Positions 8,944-16,765 are shown, counted from the first letter of the stretch. The stretch is DNA of 64,000 bases from Actinomycetospora termitidis (GCF_030286555.1 NZ_JASVWF010000001.1:806001-870000), one strand, 5' to 3'. Translations and numbers: made by a program. Notes: a model not told the origin generated them from the sequence alone.

Positions 8944-9513
8944 TCAGGCGCCTTCGCGCTCTCGGCGCAGCAGCTCGTCGATGCTCGCGGAACCGTCGCG
9001 GTACCGGCGCCCGATCTCGTCGTTGCACGCGTCCATGACCTGCTGCACGCGGATGCGGTGGTCGGACACCGACCCCTCCTCGGCCGCGTAGGCCTCGGCC
9101 GACTCGGTGAGCTCGGCGTCGGAGAGGGTGGCGACGTCGGAGAGCCCGGTGTCGGCGAGCAGGGCCTCGACGTGCCGCCGGTGCGACTCGGCGCGGGAGG
9201 GCTGGACGGTCTGGTGCCGGCCGCGGCCGGCCGCCGGCCCGATCGCGTTGTCGGCGAGGATCCGGGGCAGGGCCTCCACGAGCGAGGACTCCCCGTCCCC
9301 GCCCGCGTTCGCCCGGCGGTGCTCCTCGAAGCGCACGATGTCAATCCGCGCGTGGAGCAGCCGGCGCAGGTAGGAGAGGTCGGTCTCCTCCTGGGCCGCG
9401 TCGTCACGCATGGCGCGGAGCTCGTCGAGCGAACGGTCACCGATCGCGGCGAGGAATCCGGGGTCGAGGACGCGGTCGAGACGCCGCCGACCACCCTGCC
9501 GGAACTCGATCAT
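8944..9513 (-). CDS. rsiG: RsiG-type c-di-GMP-binding anti-sigma factor
   Basis: A 189-aa all-helical protein. In Streptomyces, RsiG with c-di-GMP sequesters the sporulation sigma factor WhiG; each of its two helices carries E(X)3S(X)2R(X)3Q(X)3D. Here residues E146, S150, R153, Q157 and D161 fit that motif exactly. Residues E43, S47, R50, H54 and D58 fit it with His in place of Gln. The ATG at 9513 is taken, with GGAG close upstream; longer ORF versions are antisense to the next gene. No sigma factor gene is in the window. Identification rests on the motifs and helical layout; the true sigma partner is unknown. Confidence 0.8.
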   Translation of the reverse strand: MIEFRQGGRRRLDRVLDPGFLAAIGDRSLDELRAMRDDAAQEETDLSYLRRLLHARIDIVRFEEHRRANAGGDGESSLVEALPRILADNAIGPAAGRGRHQTVQPSRAESHRRHVEALLADTGLSDVATLSDAELTESAEAYAAEEGSVSDHRIRVQQVMDACNDEIGRRYRDGSASIDELLRREREGA

Positions 9514-9617
9514 GACTCCATGGTGCGGGACACACCCGTCCGATGTCACCCGCCGGGGCGGTGGACGCGTCGACCGGGCATCGCGGCGCGGGCGCCGGTC
9601 GTCGCGACGGTCGGACG

Positions 9618-10559
9618 TCAGGCGGCCAGCGCCGCCGCGAGCCAGGCCGGATCGGCGTTCCGCCCGCTGACGACGGCCACGGTCCGGTCCCCGACGAGGT
9701 CCGGCCGCGTGAGCGCACCCGCCGTCGTCACCGCACCGCTGGCCTCCGCCGGCACCCCGGCGGCGTGCAGCACCCGGGCGGCCTCGGCGATGGCGTCCTC
9801 GCCGACGGTCACCACGTCGTCGACCAGGGCGTCCACGTGCTGCCACGTCAGGTACGCGAGCCGCTGCGCCCGCAGGCCGTCGGCCGCGGTCCGGGCGACG
9901 TCGCGGGCGGCCCAGCCGACGAGGTGGCCCGCGCGCTTGGACTCGGCGGCGTCCCCGGCGAGCTCCGGCTCGACCCCGATCACCGACACGCCCGTCCCGG
10001 CGAGCGCCGCCGCGATCCCGGAGATCAGCCCGCCGCCGCCGACCGGCACGAGCACGCGGTCGATCGCCACGCCGGACGTCGCCAGCTCGAGCCCGACGGT
10101 GCCCTGGCCCGCGATGACGTCGGGGTGGTCGAAGGGCGGCACGAGGGCGCCGCCGGTCTCCGCGACGATCGCCTCGGCGCGCGCGAGCCGCTCGGGCGGC
10201 GGCACGGGGACGAGCCGGGCGCCCAGCGCGGCCATCGCCTCGATCTTGGCGGCCACGGCGTCGTCCGGGACGACGACGGTGCAGGGCACCCCGAGCCGCG
10301 CCGCGGTCCAGGCCAGGGCACGGCCGTGATTGCCGCTGGAGTGCGTGACGAGGCCCCGGGCCAGCACGTCGGGGGCGAGCCGGGACGCCGCGTGGAAGGC
10401 GCCGCGCAGCTTGAAGGCGCCGACCGGCTGGGTGTCCTCCCGCTTGAGCAGGAGCCCGGGGACGGCCGGCAGCGGCTCGAGCGCGGTGTGCACGACCACG
10501 CCGTCGAGGACCGCCGCGGCGGCCTCGACGTCGGCGCGGGAGACGAGCCCGGAACTCAT
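9618..10559 (-). CDS. PLP-dependent threonine/serine dehydratase-like enzyme
   Basis: A 313-aa fold-type II PLP enzyme resembling catabolic threonine dehydratase and serine racemase. The Schiff-base lysine is in GAFKLRGA, the substrate loop is SSGNHG, and the phosphate-binding glycine loop is VGGGGLISG. There is no C-terminal ACT regulatory domain, so this is not the feedback-controlled IlvA. Reaction could be deamination of Thr/Ser or racemisation. Its ATG overlaps the ygfZ stop by 4 nt, making it the last gene of a fur-ygfZ-dehydratase operon. Confidence 0.85.
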   Translation of the reverse strand: MSSGLVSRADVEAAAAVLDGVVVHTALEPLPAVPGLLLKREDTQPVGAFKLRGAFHAASRLAPDVLARGLVTHSSGNHGRALAWTAARLGVPCTVVVPDDAVAAKIEAMAALGARLVPVPPPERLARAEAIVAETGGALVPPFDHPDVIAGQGTVGLELATSGVAIDRVLVPVGGGGLISGIAAALAGTGVSVIGVEPELAGDAAESKRAGHLVGWAARDVARTAADGLRAQRLAYLTWQHVDALVDDVVTVGEDAIAEAARVLHAAGVPAEASGAVTTAGALTRPDLVGDRTVAVVSGRNADPAWLAAALAA

Positions 10560-11710
10560 CCCTGGAGACGGCGCACGGCGGCCCGCCCGGGCGGCTCACC
10601 GGTGTCCGGCGGCACGGAGTCGGGGTCGACGGTCGCGGGCCCGGGCGTGCCCTCGTCACGGTCGTCGGCGACCCACAGCTCGGCGCCCCCGCTCACGGCG
10701 GAGCGCTTGACCAGGGCCAGGGCCACCGCGCCGAGCTCGTGGTGGCGCACCGCGGTCCCGATCCGCCCGACCGCCCGGCCGCCCTCGGCGCTCAGCACCG
10801 GGGTGCCGGGGGGCGGCAGGGCGTCTTCCATCGAGGAGAGGTGCAGCAGCACCATCTGGCGGGGCGGGCGCCCGAGGTTGGCCACCCGCGACACCGTCTC
10901 CTGGCCGCGGTAGCAGCCCTTGGACAGGTGCACGGCCGAGCCGATCCAGCCCACCTCGTGCGGGATCGTGCGGTCGTCGGTGTCCGAGCCCAGCCGCGGG
11001 CGCAGCGAGGCCACCCGGAGCGCCTCGAACGCGTCGAGGCCCGCCGGCGCCGCCCCCGCGCCGCGCAGGCGCTCCCACCAGTCGACGAGGCCTGCACGCG
11101 GGACGACCAGGTCCACGGCGTGCTCCGGCCAGTCCTTGCGGCGGACGATGCCGCCCGCCGGGTCCGGCTCCGCCCCGCCGTGCGTTCCGGCACCCAGCGG
11201 ACCGGCGTCGCCCGCGGGGAGCTCCACCCCGGCCGCCGTCAGGACCTCGGAGACGTCCGGGCCGAGCAGGGAGAGGACGGCGAACTCCTCGGTCGCGTCG
11301 CGGACCGTCACCGCCGACCAGAAGGTCATCGACTCCAGGTAGGACGCCAGGGCGGGTGCGGTGCCGGGCTCGACGTCGAGCCACACCCGCCCGCCGACGT
11401 GGCTCATGACGGCGTGGTGCTCGACCCGGCCCTGGACGTCGAGGACGAGGCCCTCGGTGCCGGAACCCTCGGGCAGGTCCGCGACCTGCTGGGAGACGAG
11501 CAGGTGCAGCCAACTCAGCCGGTCGGCGCCGTCGACCACGACGACGCCGCGGTGCGACCGGTCGACCACGACCGCGTTCCGGCTCGCGGAGCGCTGCTCG
11601 GCGAACGGGTCGCCGAAGTGCGCGGCGACGGCGGCGTCGGGCGCGTCCACGTCCTCGCCGTCGGGGTGTCCGATCGCGCCGGAGGTGTCCAGCAGCGGGG
11701 AACGGTTCAT
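10556..11710 (-). CDS. ygfZ: YgfZ/GcvT-like folate-binding protein
   Basis: A 384-aa protein of the tetrahydrofolate-binding YgfZ/IBA57 family, which supports assembly or repair of certain Fe-S enzymes. The diagnostic motif KGCYRGQE is intact in the second half, and an N-terminal GcvT-like fold is visible (LSWLHLLVSQQVADL). The acidic, proline-rich C-terminus is unconserved. Both ends overlap neighbours by 4 nt (ATGA with fur upstream and the dehydratase downstream). The ATG at 11710 was chosen for this coupling. Confidence 0.9.
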   Translation of the reverse strand: MNRSPLLDTSGAIGHPDGEDVDAPDAAVAAHFGDPFAEQRSASRNAVVVDRSHRGVVVVDGADRLSWLHLLVSQQVADLPEGSGTEGLVLDVQGRVEHHAVMSHVGGRVWLDVEPGTAPALASYLESMTFWSAVTVRDATEEFAVLSLLGPDVSEVLTAAGVELPAGDAGPLGAGTHGGAEPDPAGGIVRRKDWPEHAVDLVVPRAGLVDWWERLRGAGAAPAGLDAFEALRVASLRPRLGSDTDDRTIPHEVGWIGSAVHLSKGCYRGQETVSRVANLGRPPRQMVLLHLSSMEDALPPPGTPVLSAEGGRAVGRIGTAVRHHELGAVALALVKRSAVSGGAELWVADDRDEGTPGPATVDPDSVPPDTGEPPGRAAVRRLQG

Positions 11711-12138
11711 GCGTCGACCTCCGAGTCCGACGTCTCGCACCGCGAGCACAGCCCGGACAGCGCCACGTGCGTCGGGTCCAGCGTGAACCCCGCCTCGGCC
11801 GCGAGCACGCCCGCGAGACCGTCGAGCAGGTCGGCGTCGACCTCGCCGACCGTCCCGCACCGGTGGCACACGAGGTGGACGTGCTCGTGCTCCCCGGTCG
11901 CGTAGGTCGGCGCGCCGTGCCCGAGATGTGTGTGGCGCACGATGCCGAGCTGCTCGAGCAGGTCGAGCGTGCGGTAGATCGTGGTGATGTTCACCGCCGG
12001 GGCGATCTCCTGCACCTTGGTGCAGATCTCCTCCGGGGTGGCGTGGCCCAGCTCCGCGACGGCGTCCAGCACGAGCTGGCGCTGTGGCGTCATGCGCAGG
12101 CCGCGGCGGTGCAGTGTCTGCCGCAGTTCGGTGTCCAC
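11707..12138 (-). CDS. fur: Fur-family metal-dependent repressor
   Basis: A 143-aa regulator with an N-terminal winged helix (residues 1-80, LRMTPQRQLVLDAV, NITTIYRTLDLL) and a metal-binding dimer domain with HEHVHLVCHRCG and CSRCE, so a structural zinc site CxxC...CxxC is complete. The sensed metal (iron, zinc or nickel) cannot be told from sequence; a Fur homologue linked to ygfZ in Streptomyces is, as I recall, the nickel regulator Nur. The GTG at 12138 is 6 nt from a TACCAT -10 box, implying a leaderless transcript. Confidence 0.88.
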   Translation of the reverse strand: MDTELRQTLHRRGLRMTPQRQLVLDAVAELGHATPEEICTKVQEIAPAVNITTIYRTLDLLEQLGIVRHTHLGHGAPTYATGEHEHVHLVCHRCGTVGEVDADLLDGLAGVLAAEAGFTLDPTHVALSGLCSRCETSDSEVDA

Positions 12139-12142
12139 ACGA

Positions 12143-12227
12143 CGATGGTAGGCCGGTCAGGGGCGACGGCGCCGCGACCGGCGACCGTTCGGCGTCTCGC
12201 CCCTCTCAGGATCGATCCCTACCATCG
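12143..12227. promoter_or_regulatory. Divergent fur / divIVA-like promoter region
   Basis: Two inverted copies of CCTACCATCG, with TACCAT at 12145-12150 (minus) and 12220-12225 (plus), form the -10 boxes of the divergent genes. The minus box lies 6 nt before the fur GTG. The plus box lies 50 nt before the ATG at 12276, leaving room for a GAGGTG ribosome site. Confidence 0.5.
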
Positions 12228-12275
12228 GCGGGGCCCGGTCACCCAGCGAGACCGGGCGAGGCGACGAGGTGATGT

Positions 12276-12947
12276 ATGACGACGGGTGAGCGGGGGCGGA
12301 CTCCCCCCGACGCCGAGCACTACCTGGATCTCCCGGACGCGCCGGAGGAGGCCGACGGCCCGCACTTCGACGTGGTGCTGCGGGGGTACGACCGGGCACA
12401 GGTCGACGAGCACGTGGCCGGCCTGCGGCGCATGGTGTCGCAGCTCCGGGCCCAGCTCGCGGTCCGGGAGCGGCGCCGTGCCACGCCCGAGCCGGAGGCG
12501 CCGCGCCGCGAACTCGCGGCCACGCTCCAGGAGGGCTCGCCCGCCGCGGCGGCACCGCCGCCCCCGGCACAGGACCCGGACCAGGTCGGGGCGTTCAACG
12601 AGCGGCTCCGCGGCATCCTGCAGGCCGCCGAGCAGGAGGCGGCCCTCGTGCGGAGCAAGGCGGCGGAATCGCTGCTCGCCGAGCACGCCGAGTCCCGCGC
12701 CGCCCTGGCCGACCTGCGGGCGCAGCGCGACGCGGTGTTCGACGAGCTGGTGAAGGTCAAGGGCCACCTCGACGACCTCGTCGCCAACTCGGGCCGGCCG
12801 TCGCGGCCGTGGCCCGGCCAGCCGCCCCGCCGCGGGCCCTACGGCCCGCCGCCGTACCCGCTGCCCGGTGGGCCGCCGCGTCCGGTCCCGCCCCCGGTCC
12901 CGCAGAACGCCACCGAGGACACCTCGGAGCTCGCTGCCGAGAGCTGA
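12276..12947 (+). CDS. DivIVA-domain coiled-coil protein
   Basis: A 223-aa protein with one DivIVA-like N-terminal motif, FDVVLRGYDRAQVDEHVAGL (about residues 31-50), a coiled coil (residues 50-75 and 105-170), and a Pro/Arg-rich, disordered C-terminus with repeated PP(Y/P) segments. Such proteins are often linked to polar growth or cell-wall machinery in actinobacteria. This one is too divergent to be Wag31/DivIVA itself. The ATG at 12276 follows GAGGTG. A 19-bp hairpin lies directly after its stop. Confidence 0.75.
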   Translation: MTTGERGRTPPDAEHYLDLPDAPEEADGPHFDVVLRGYDRAQVDEHVAGLRRMVSQLRAQLAVRERRRATPEPEAPRRELAATLQEGSPAAAAPPPPAQDPDQVGAFNERLRGILQAAEQEAALVRSKAAESLLAEHAESRAALADLRAQRDAVFDELVKVKGHLDDLVANSGRPSRPWPGQPPRRGPYGPPPYPLPGGPPRPVPPPVPQNATEDTSELAAES

Positions 12948-12948
12948 C

Positions 12949-12995
12949 CCCCGGTGCGTGGCGACGCGAGGACGCGGCGTCGCCACGCACCGGGG
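12949..12995. terminator. Strong bidirectional terminator
   Basis: A perfect 19-bp stem (12949-12967 with 12977-12995) around a 9-nt loop, beginning 1 nt after the DivIVA-like gene's stop and shared with the convergent nitrobindin gene. An exact TTCCCGACGACGGG motif copy (13000-13013, minus strand) follows directly. Confidence 0.85.
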
Positions 12996-13017
12996 CCGAC
13001 CCGTCGTCGGGAACGAC

Positions 13018-13653
13018 CTACCCGACGACGCGCTGCAGGCGGGCGGAGGTGTGCGGCTGCATCTCCTGGCCCATCATCGCCCGCTCCTCGACGTAGAAGA
13101 GGTCGCCCTCGACGATGCCGTAGAGCCGGTTCGCGGCCTGTACGTCCTTCGCGGTGGCCGTGCGGACGACGGCGTCGGTCGACAGCTCCCACGACGTCTG
13201 GGTCCGCGCGGAGCCGTAGTACATCTCGAGGATGCCGGTGGCGTGCGCGAGCAGCAGTTCGATCGTCCCGTCGGGCTGCGGGCGCCACCACCCCGTCTCC
13301 CGGGCGGCCGGGCGGACCACGGCGCCGCCGGGCCCGTCCAGCAGCCAGGCGCGGGCCTCCCAGGAGAGGAACGGCCGGCCGTCGTGGGCCACGGTGATCT
13401 GCTGGCCGAAGTGGAAGGGCCCGTCGATCGTCGGGTAGACGACCTCGCCCTCCCCCCGCCACACGCCCACGAGCGGGAGCACCGGCAGGAGCGCGTCGTT
13501 CAGATCCGGGCCGAGGCGCAGGTTCGCGGTGTCGTCCGGGATCGGCAGGTCGGTCCACTGCGGCCGGTTCGCGTCCCGCGTGTGCTCCGCGCGCTCCTCG
13601 GCGGCGCGGATGGCCTCGTTGCCGGAGAGGCCCTCGGGCATCTCCTCGGTCAC
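13018..13653 (-). CDS. Nitrobindin / THAP4-like heme-binding beta-barrel (FABP family)
   Basis: A 211-aa homologue of M. tuberculosis Rv0813c. These ten-stranded beta barrels bind ferric heme and can isomerise or scavenge reactive nitrogen species. The GxWxGxG signature is present as GVWRGEGE, and the C-terminal HTSARLQRV supplies the conserved proximal histidine. The N-terminal 30 residues are charged and probably disordered. It starts with GTG at 13653, sharing GTGA with the stop of a tiny membrane-protein gene just upstream, so expression is coupled. Confidence 0.85.
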   Translation of the reverse strand: MTEEMPEGLSGNEAIRAAEERAEHTRDANRPQWTDLPIPDDTANLRLGPDLNDALLPVLPLVGVWRGEGEVVYPTIDGPFHFGQQITVAHDGRPFLSWEARAWLLDGPGGAVVRPAARETGWWRPQPDGTIELLLAHATGILEMYYGSARTQTSWELSTDAVVRTATAKDVQAANRLYGIVEGDLFYVEERAMMGQEMQPHTSARLQRVVG

Positions 13654-13775
13654 GAGGTGCCCCCGGAGACGTCACGGGGGGCTTCGTCGCGGAAGAGCCG
13701 CCTCGTCAGCACGAGCGCGTAGGAGAGGATCCCGGCGCTGGTCGCGGCGAGGAGGACCGTGTAGACCCAGGCCAC
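13650..13775 (-). CDS. Small single-span membrane protein (41 aa)
   Basis: The reading frame begins with GTG at 13775 and encodes VAWVYTVLLAATSAGILSYA followed by a basic LVLTRRLFRDE segment. This is one hydrophobic span and a positively charged cytosolic end. Its TGA overlaps the nitrobindin start by 4 nt. A TAGGGT -10 (13782-13787) ends 6 nt before the GTG, giving a probable leaderless two-gene transcript. Function unknown. The coupling and good codon bias argue that it is real. Confidence 0.65.
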   Translation of the reverse strand: MAWVYTVLLAATSAGILSYALVLTRRLFRDEAPRDVSGGTS

Positions 13776-13795
13776 CCGACCACCCTAACGACGAA

Positions 13796-13828
13796 CACCC
13801 GCCCCGCCCGGGAGGGGCGGGACGGGTG
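13796..13828. terminator. GC-rich hairpin after the DUF1416 gene
   Basis: CCCGCCCC (13798-13805) pairs with GGGGCGGG (13814-13821), with an alternative outer CACCCG/CGGGTG pairing. It lies downstream of the DUF1416 stop on the minus strand and upstream of the small membrane-protein promoter, separating the two transcripts. Confidence 0.65.
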
Positions 13829-13843
13829 TCGACGACGTGGGTC

Positions 13844-14143
13844 TCAGCCCACCGGCACCTCGGTGGTGTACAGCCCGGGGCCGCCCACCGCGACGTCGGC
13901 CTGGCCGTTGCCCGAGCGCGAGAGCGCCCGGACGGTCCAGCTGCCCGGCGCCGCGAAGAAGCGGTAGTCACCGGTCGCCGAGGACACCACCTCGGCGGTG
14001 AACTCCCCGGTCGAGTCGAGCAGGCGCACGTACGCGCCGCCGACCGGCGAGCCGCTGTTGGTGACCTTGCCGACCAGCACCGACTCCTTGGTCAGGTCGG
14101 TCCCCGCGGGGATCTCGGCCGTCTGCTCAGGGGCACCGCACAT
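13844..14143 (-). CDS. DUF1416 protein (SseC-like)
   Basis: A 99-aa protein equivalent to Rv0814c/SseC, always paired with a thiosulfate sulfurtransferase in actinobacteria. It starts MCGAPEQ, and the early cysteine at position 2 is typical. The rest is a carboxypeptidase-regulatory-like beta sandwich (VGKVTNSGSPVGGAYVRLLD; GDYRFFAAPGSWTVRAL). Precise role unknown. The ATG at 14143 overlaps the sulfurtransferase stop by 1 nt (TGATG). Confidence 0.88.
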   Translation of the reverse strand: MCGAPEQTAEIPAGTDLTKESVLVGKVTNSGSPVGGAYVRLLDSTGEFTAEVVSSATGDYRFFAAPGSWTVRALSRSGNGQADVAVGGPGLYTTEVPVG

Positions 14144-14985
14144 CAGGACTTCCCATCTCCGGTCTCGACCGGCACGCCCACGAGCGAGCCGTACTCGGTC
14201 CACGACCCGTCGTAGTTCTTGACGTCGGACTCGCCCAGCAGCTCGTGCAGGGCGAACCAGGTGTGCGACGACCGCTCGCCGATACGGCAGTAGGCGATCG
14301 TCGACCGCGACGAGTCGAGGCCCTCGGCCTCGTAGAGCTTGCGCAGCTCGTCGTCGGACTTGAAGGTGCCGTCCTCGTTCGCGGCCTTCGACCACGGCAC
14401 GTTGAGCGCCGAGGGGATGTGGCCGCCGCGCTGCGCCTGCTCCTGCGGGAGGTGCGCCGGCGCGAGGAGCTTGCCGGAGAACTCGTCGGGCGAGCGGACG
14501 TCGACCAGGTTCTTCGAGCCGATCGCGTCGACGACCTCGTCGCGGAAGGCGCGGATCGAGAGGTCCTGCTCCTGCGCGGAGTAGGTGGTCTGCGGACGCT
14601 CCGGGACGGCCGAGTCGAGCTTGCGGCCGTCGAGCTCCCACTTCTTGCGGCCGCCGTCGAGCAGCTTGACCGCGGTGTGGCCGTAGAGCTTGAAGTACCA
14701 GTACGCGTAGGCGGCGAACCAGTTGTTGTTGCCGCCGTAGAGGACGACGGTGTCGTCGTTCGAGATGCCCTTGGCGGAGAGCAGCTTCTCGAAGCCGGCC
14801 TTGTCGACGAAGTCGCGGCGGACCTGGTCCTGCAGCTCGGTCTTCCAGTCGATCCGGACGGCGCCGGGGATGTGCCCGCCGTCGTAGGCGCTGGTGTCCT
14901 CGTCGACCTCGACGAACACCACGCCGGGCGCGTCGAGGTTCTCCTCGGCCCAGTCGGCGGTGACCAGGGCGTCCTGGCGGCTCAT
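14143..14985 (-). CDS. sseA: Thiosulfate sulfurtransferase (tandem rhodanese)
   Basis: A 280-aa enzyme with two rhodanese domains, inactive (residues 1-140) and active (150-280). The catalytic cysteine is in YCRIGERSSHTWF. It is homologous to Rv0815c/CysA2, which transfers sulfane sulfur from thiosulfate. The ATG at 14985 has GAGGAG upstream. A cysteine-rich leader peptide lies 108 nt ahead, so the gene is probably controlled by cysteine availability. Its stop overlaps the DUF1416 start. Confidence 0.93.
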   Translation of the reverse strand: MSRQDALVTADWAEENLDAPGVVFVEVDEDTSAYDGGHIPGAVRIDWKTELQDQVRRDFVDKAGFEKLLSAKGISNDDTVVLYGGNNNWFAAYAYWYFKLYGHTAVKLLDGGRKKWELDGRKLDSAVPERPQTTYSAQEQDLSIRAFRDEVVDAIGSKNLVDVRSPDEFSGKLLAPAHLPQEQAQRGGHIPSALNVPWSKAANEDGTFKSDDELRKLYEAEGLDSSRSTIAYCRIGERSSHTWFALHELLGESDVKNYDGSWTEYGSLVGVPVETGDGKS

Positions 14986-15093
14986 GAATGACTCCTCATC
15001 ACAGATGGACGGCACCGTCGCGGCGCCGCAGGGGAACTGGACACACCGGGCGTCGCGGGGGCCGTCCGACGAGGGGACGGACGAGGCAGAGCT
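14986..15093 (-). promoter_or_regulatory. Leader between cysteine-rich peptide and sulfurtransferase
   Basis: This 108-nt gap follows the leader-peptide stop and ends with the GAGGAG ribosome site. It can form a CGTCCG/CGGACG hairpin (about 15062-15083) close after the stop, which a stalled or terminating ribosome could influence. The layout fits attenuation as described for mycobacterial polycysteine leaders; the alternative structures here are inference. Confidence 0.45.
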
Positions 15094-15180
15094 CTAGGCC
15101 GCGCGACGGGCGCCGGGACACAGGCAGCTGTCGACACGGCACAGGTCGACCGCGCGCCGCCGTGTCAGGCCCTCGTCCAC
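15094..15180 (-). CDS. Cysteine-responsive leader peptide (28 aa)
   Basis: A GTG-initiated mini-gene whose product contains LTRRRAVDLCRVDSCLCPG: three cysteines in eight residues, in the pattern of the known actinobacterial 'putative leader peptide' family. Leaderless polycysteine ORFs ahead of the same sulfur operon in mycobacteria act as cysteine-sensing attenuators. TAGCGT at 15188-15193 ends 7 nt before the GTG, so the transcript should be leaderless here too. When cysteinyl-tRNA is scarce, stalling on these codons would favour sseA expression. The match to the family is clear; regulation is inferred. Confidence 0.82.
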   Translation of the reverse strand: MDEGLTRRRAVDLCRVDSCLCPGARRAA

Positions 15181-15187
15181 GCGCGCC

Positions 15188-15193
15188 ACGCTA
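15188..15193 (-). promoter_or_regulatory. -10 box (TAGCGT) for the cysteine leader-sseA operon
   Basis: TAGCGT on the minus strand lies 7 nt before the GTG of the leader peptide, with a TGGACG-like -35 about 17 bp further upstream. The same hexamer precedes mshD, the 30.8-kb RNA locus and two other genes in this window. Confidence 0.6.
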
Positions 15194-15249
15194 CCGAAAG
15201 GTCCCCGTCCAGGTCACCCGTGCCGGGTGCGCCGACGGGGTGGCCCCGC

Positions 15250-15723
15250 TCATCGCCCCGGACGAGGCAGGTGCGGCTCGATCGCGGTGACCAGGGCGGC
15301 GCGCCGCGGGACCCTGTCGACGCGGAGCAGTTCGCGCCCGTGCCCGTCGACCAGCAGGGTCGTCGGTGTGCGGGCGACGCCGAGCAGCCGGACGAGCTCG
15401 GGCCGGGCGGCGAGGTCGACGTCGCGGTGCACCAGGCCGGGCAGCTCGGCGGCGACGTCGCCGAGGACGCTGCGCGTGTCGCGGCAGTGCGTGCAGAAGG
15501 CGGAGGAGATCTGCAGCAGGACGAGGCCGCCGTCGCGGGCGGTGAGGTCGGCGGGCAGGCGCGGTGCCGGGACGGCGCCCTCCGGCGCGGCCGCGGCGCC
15601 CTCGGCGGCCACCGGCCCGGCCGGCCGGCCCGGCCGGCTCCGTCGGCGCAGGAGCAGCCCGACCACGGTCACGACCGCCCCGAGCGCCAGGATCACCACG
15701 AGGGTGACGACGGCCGCCGTCAT
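15250..15723 (-). CDS. Membrane-anchored thioredoxin-like protein (Rv0816c-like)
   Basis: A 157-aa protein with one N-terminal transmembrane helix (residues 3-25), an Ala/Pro linker, and a thioredoxin fold containing the redox motif FCTHCRDT (CxxC) and the cis-proline segment RTPTTLLVDG. It probably faces outward and exchanges disulfides. It occupies the position of M. tuberculosis thiX, upstream of the sulfurtransferase operon in the same direction. GGAGGAG precedes the ATG at 15723; a much longer in-frame extension is antisense to glnR and is discarded. Confidence 0.82.
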   Translation of the reverse strand: MTAAVVTLVVILALGAVVTVVGLLLRRRSRPGRPAGPVAAEGAAAAPEGAVPAPRLPADLTARDGGLVLLQISSAFCTHCRDTRSVLGDVAAELPGLVHRDVDLAARPELVRLLGVARTPTTLLVDGHGRELLRVDRVPRRAALVTAIEPHLPRPGR

Positions 15724-15902
15724 GCGGACTCCTCCCACGCCGGGCGTCACGGCCGTGGACCCGCCCGTCCCCGGCCGGCACCACGGTAGGCAGTGCCCGC
15801 GACCGCTCTTCCACGTGGGCGGGCAGGGCCCGGGACCGTCCGACCGGGCGGGGTCCACGTGACATGCAACGCGCGACGGAGTGACGGCGCGGTGAACGGG
15901 GC

Positions 15903-15928
15903 TAAGGTCTCCTCCACGACTGTGGAGG
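15903..15928 (+). promoter_or_regulatory. glnR promoter and ribosome-site hairpin
   Basis: TAAGGT at 15903-15908 is a plausible -10. Immediately after it, CCTCCAC (15911-15917) pairs perfectly with GTGGAGG (15922-15928) around a GACT loop. The right arm contains most of the Shine-Dalgarno GGAGGGA of glnR, so initiation could be hindered when the stem forms. This is read from sequence only. Confidence 0.5.
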
Positions 15929-15937
15929 GAGATTCGC

Positions 15938-16744
15938 GTGGAGCTGCTGCTGCTCACCGCCGACCCCGAACCGACGTCAGTGCTGCCGTCGCTGACCCTG
16001 CTACCCCACGGGCTGCGGACCGCCGCACCCGAAGTGGCCGCCCTGCTCGACGCCGGACCGCACGACGCCGTCCTCGTCGACGCCCGCCACGACCTCGCCG
16101 CCGCCCGGAGCCTGTGCCGCCTCCTGGGTTCGACCGGGCTCGACGTGCCGGTCATCGCCGTGCTCACCGAGGGCGGCCTGGTGGCCGTCTCCCTGGAGTG
16201 GGGCGTGGACGAGGTCCTGCTCCCGGGCGCGGGCCCCGCGGAGATCGACGCCCGGTTGCGCCTGCTGCGCGCCCGCCGGTCCACCGACGCGGCCGGTGGC
16301 GAGGGCGCCCTCGTCCTGGGCGAGCTGGTGATCGACGAGGCGACGTACACCGCGCGCCTGCGCGGCCGCCCGCTCGACCTCACCTACAAGGAGTTCGAGC
16401 TGCTCAAGTACCTCGCGCAGCACGCGGGTCGGGTGTTCACCCGGGCGCAGCTGCTGCAGGAGGTCTGGGGCTACGACTTCTTCGGGGGCACGCGCACCGT
16501 CGACGTCCACGTCCGGCGCCTGCGCGCGAAGCTCGGCGCCGAGCACGAGCAGCTGATCGGCACGGTGCGCAACGTCGGCTACAAGTTCGTGCGGCCGGTC
16601 CGCGGCGTGCTCGGCGGTGCCGGGCGTGGCTCGGTGGCGATCGACGAGCCCGCCGACGACGAGGAGCCGGGCAGTCCGGGCGCTCCGGGCGACTGGGACG
16701 ACGACCGGGTGGTCCGGCCCGCGGCCTGGGCCGGCGGGGCCTGA
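15938..16744 (+). CDS. glnR: Nitrogen-metabolism regulator GlnR (OmpR family)
   Basis: A 268-aa orphan response regulator, the Rv0818 equivalent next to mshD. GlnR activates or represses glutamine synthetase, ammonium and nitrate genes in actinobacteria and usually has no partner kinase. The receiver-like domain spans residues 1-115 (VLVDARHD keeps the aspartate), and the winged helix spans 125-225 ([35 protein letters not shown]). The acidic C-terminal tail is variable. It starts with GTG at 15938 behind GGAGGGA, which lies in a hairpin. Confidence 0.88.
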   Translation: MELLLLTADPEPTSVLPSLTLLPHGLRTAAPEVAALLDAGPHDAVLVDARHDLAAARSLCRLLGSTGLDVPVIAVLTEGGLVAVSLEWGVDEVLLPGAGPAEIDARLRLLRARRSTDAAGGEGALVLGELVIDEATYTARLRGRPLDLTYKEFELLKYLAQHAGRVFTRAQLLQEVWGYDFFGGTRTVDVHVRRLRAKLGAEHEQLIGTVRNVGYKFVRPVRGVLGGAGRGSVAIDEPADDEEPGSPGAPGDWDDDRVVRPAAWAGGA

Positions 16745-16765
16745 CCACGGCGTAGCGTCCCTCCG

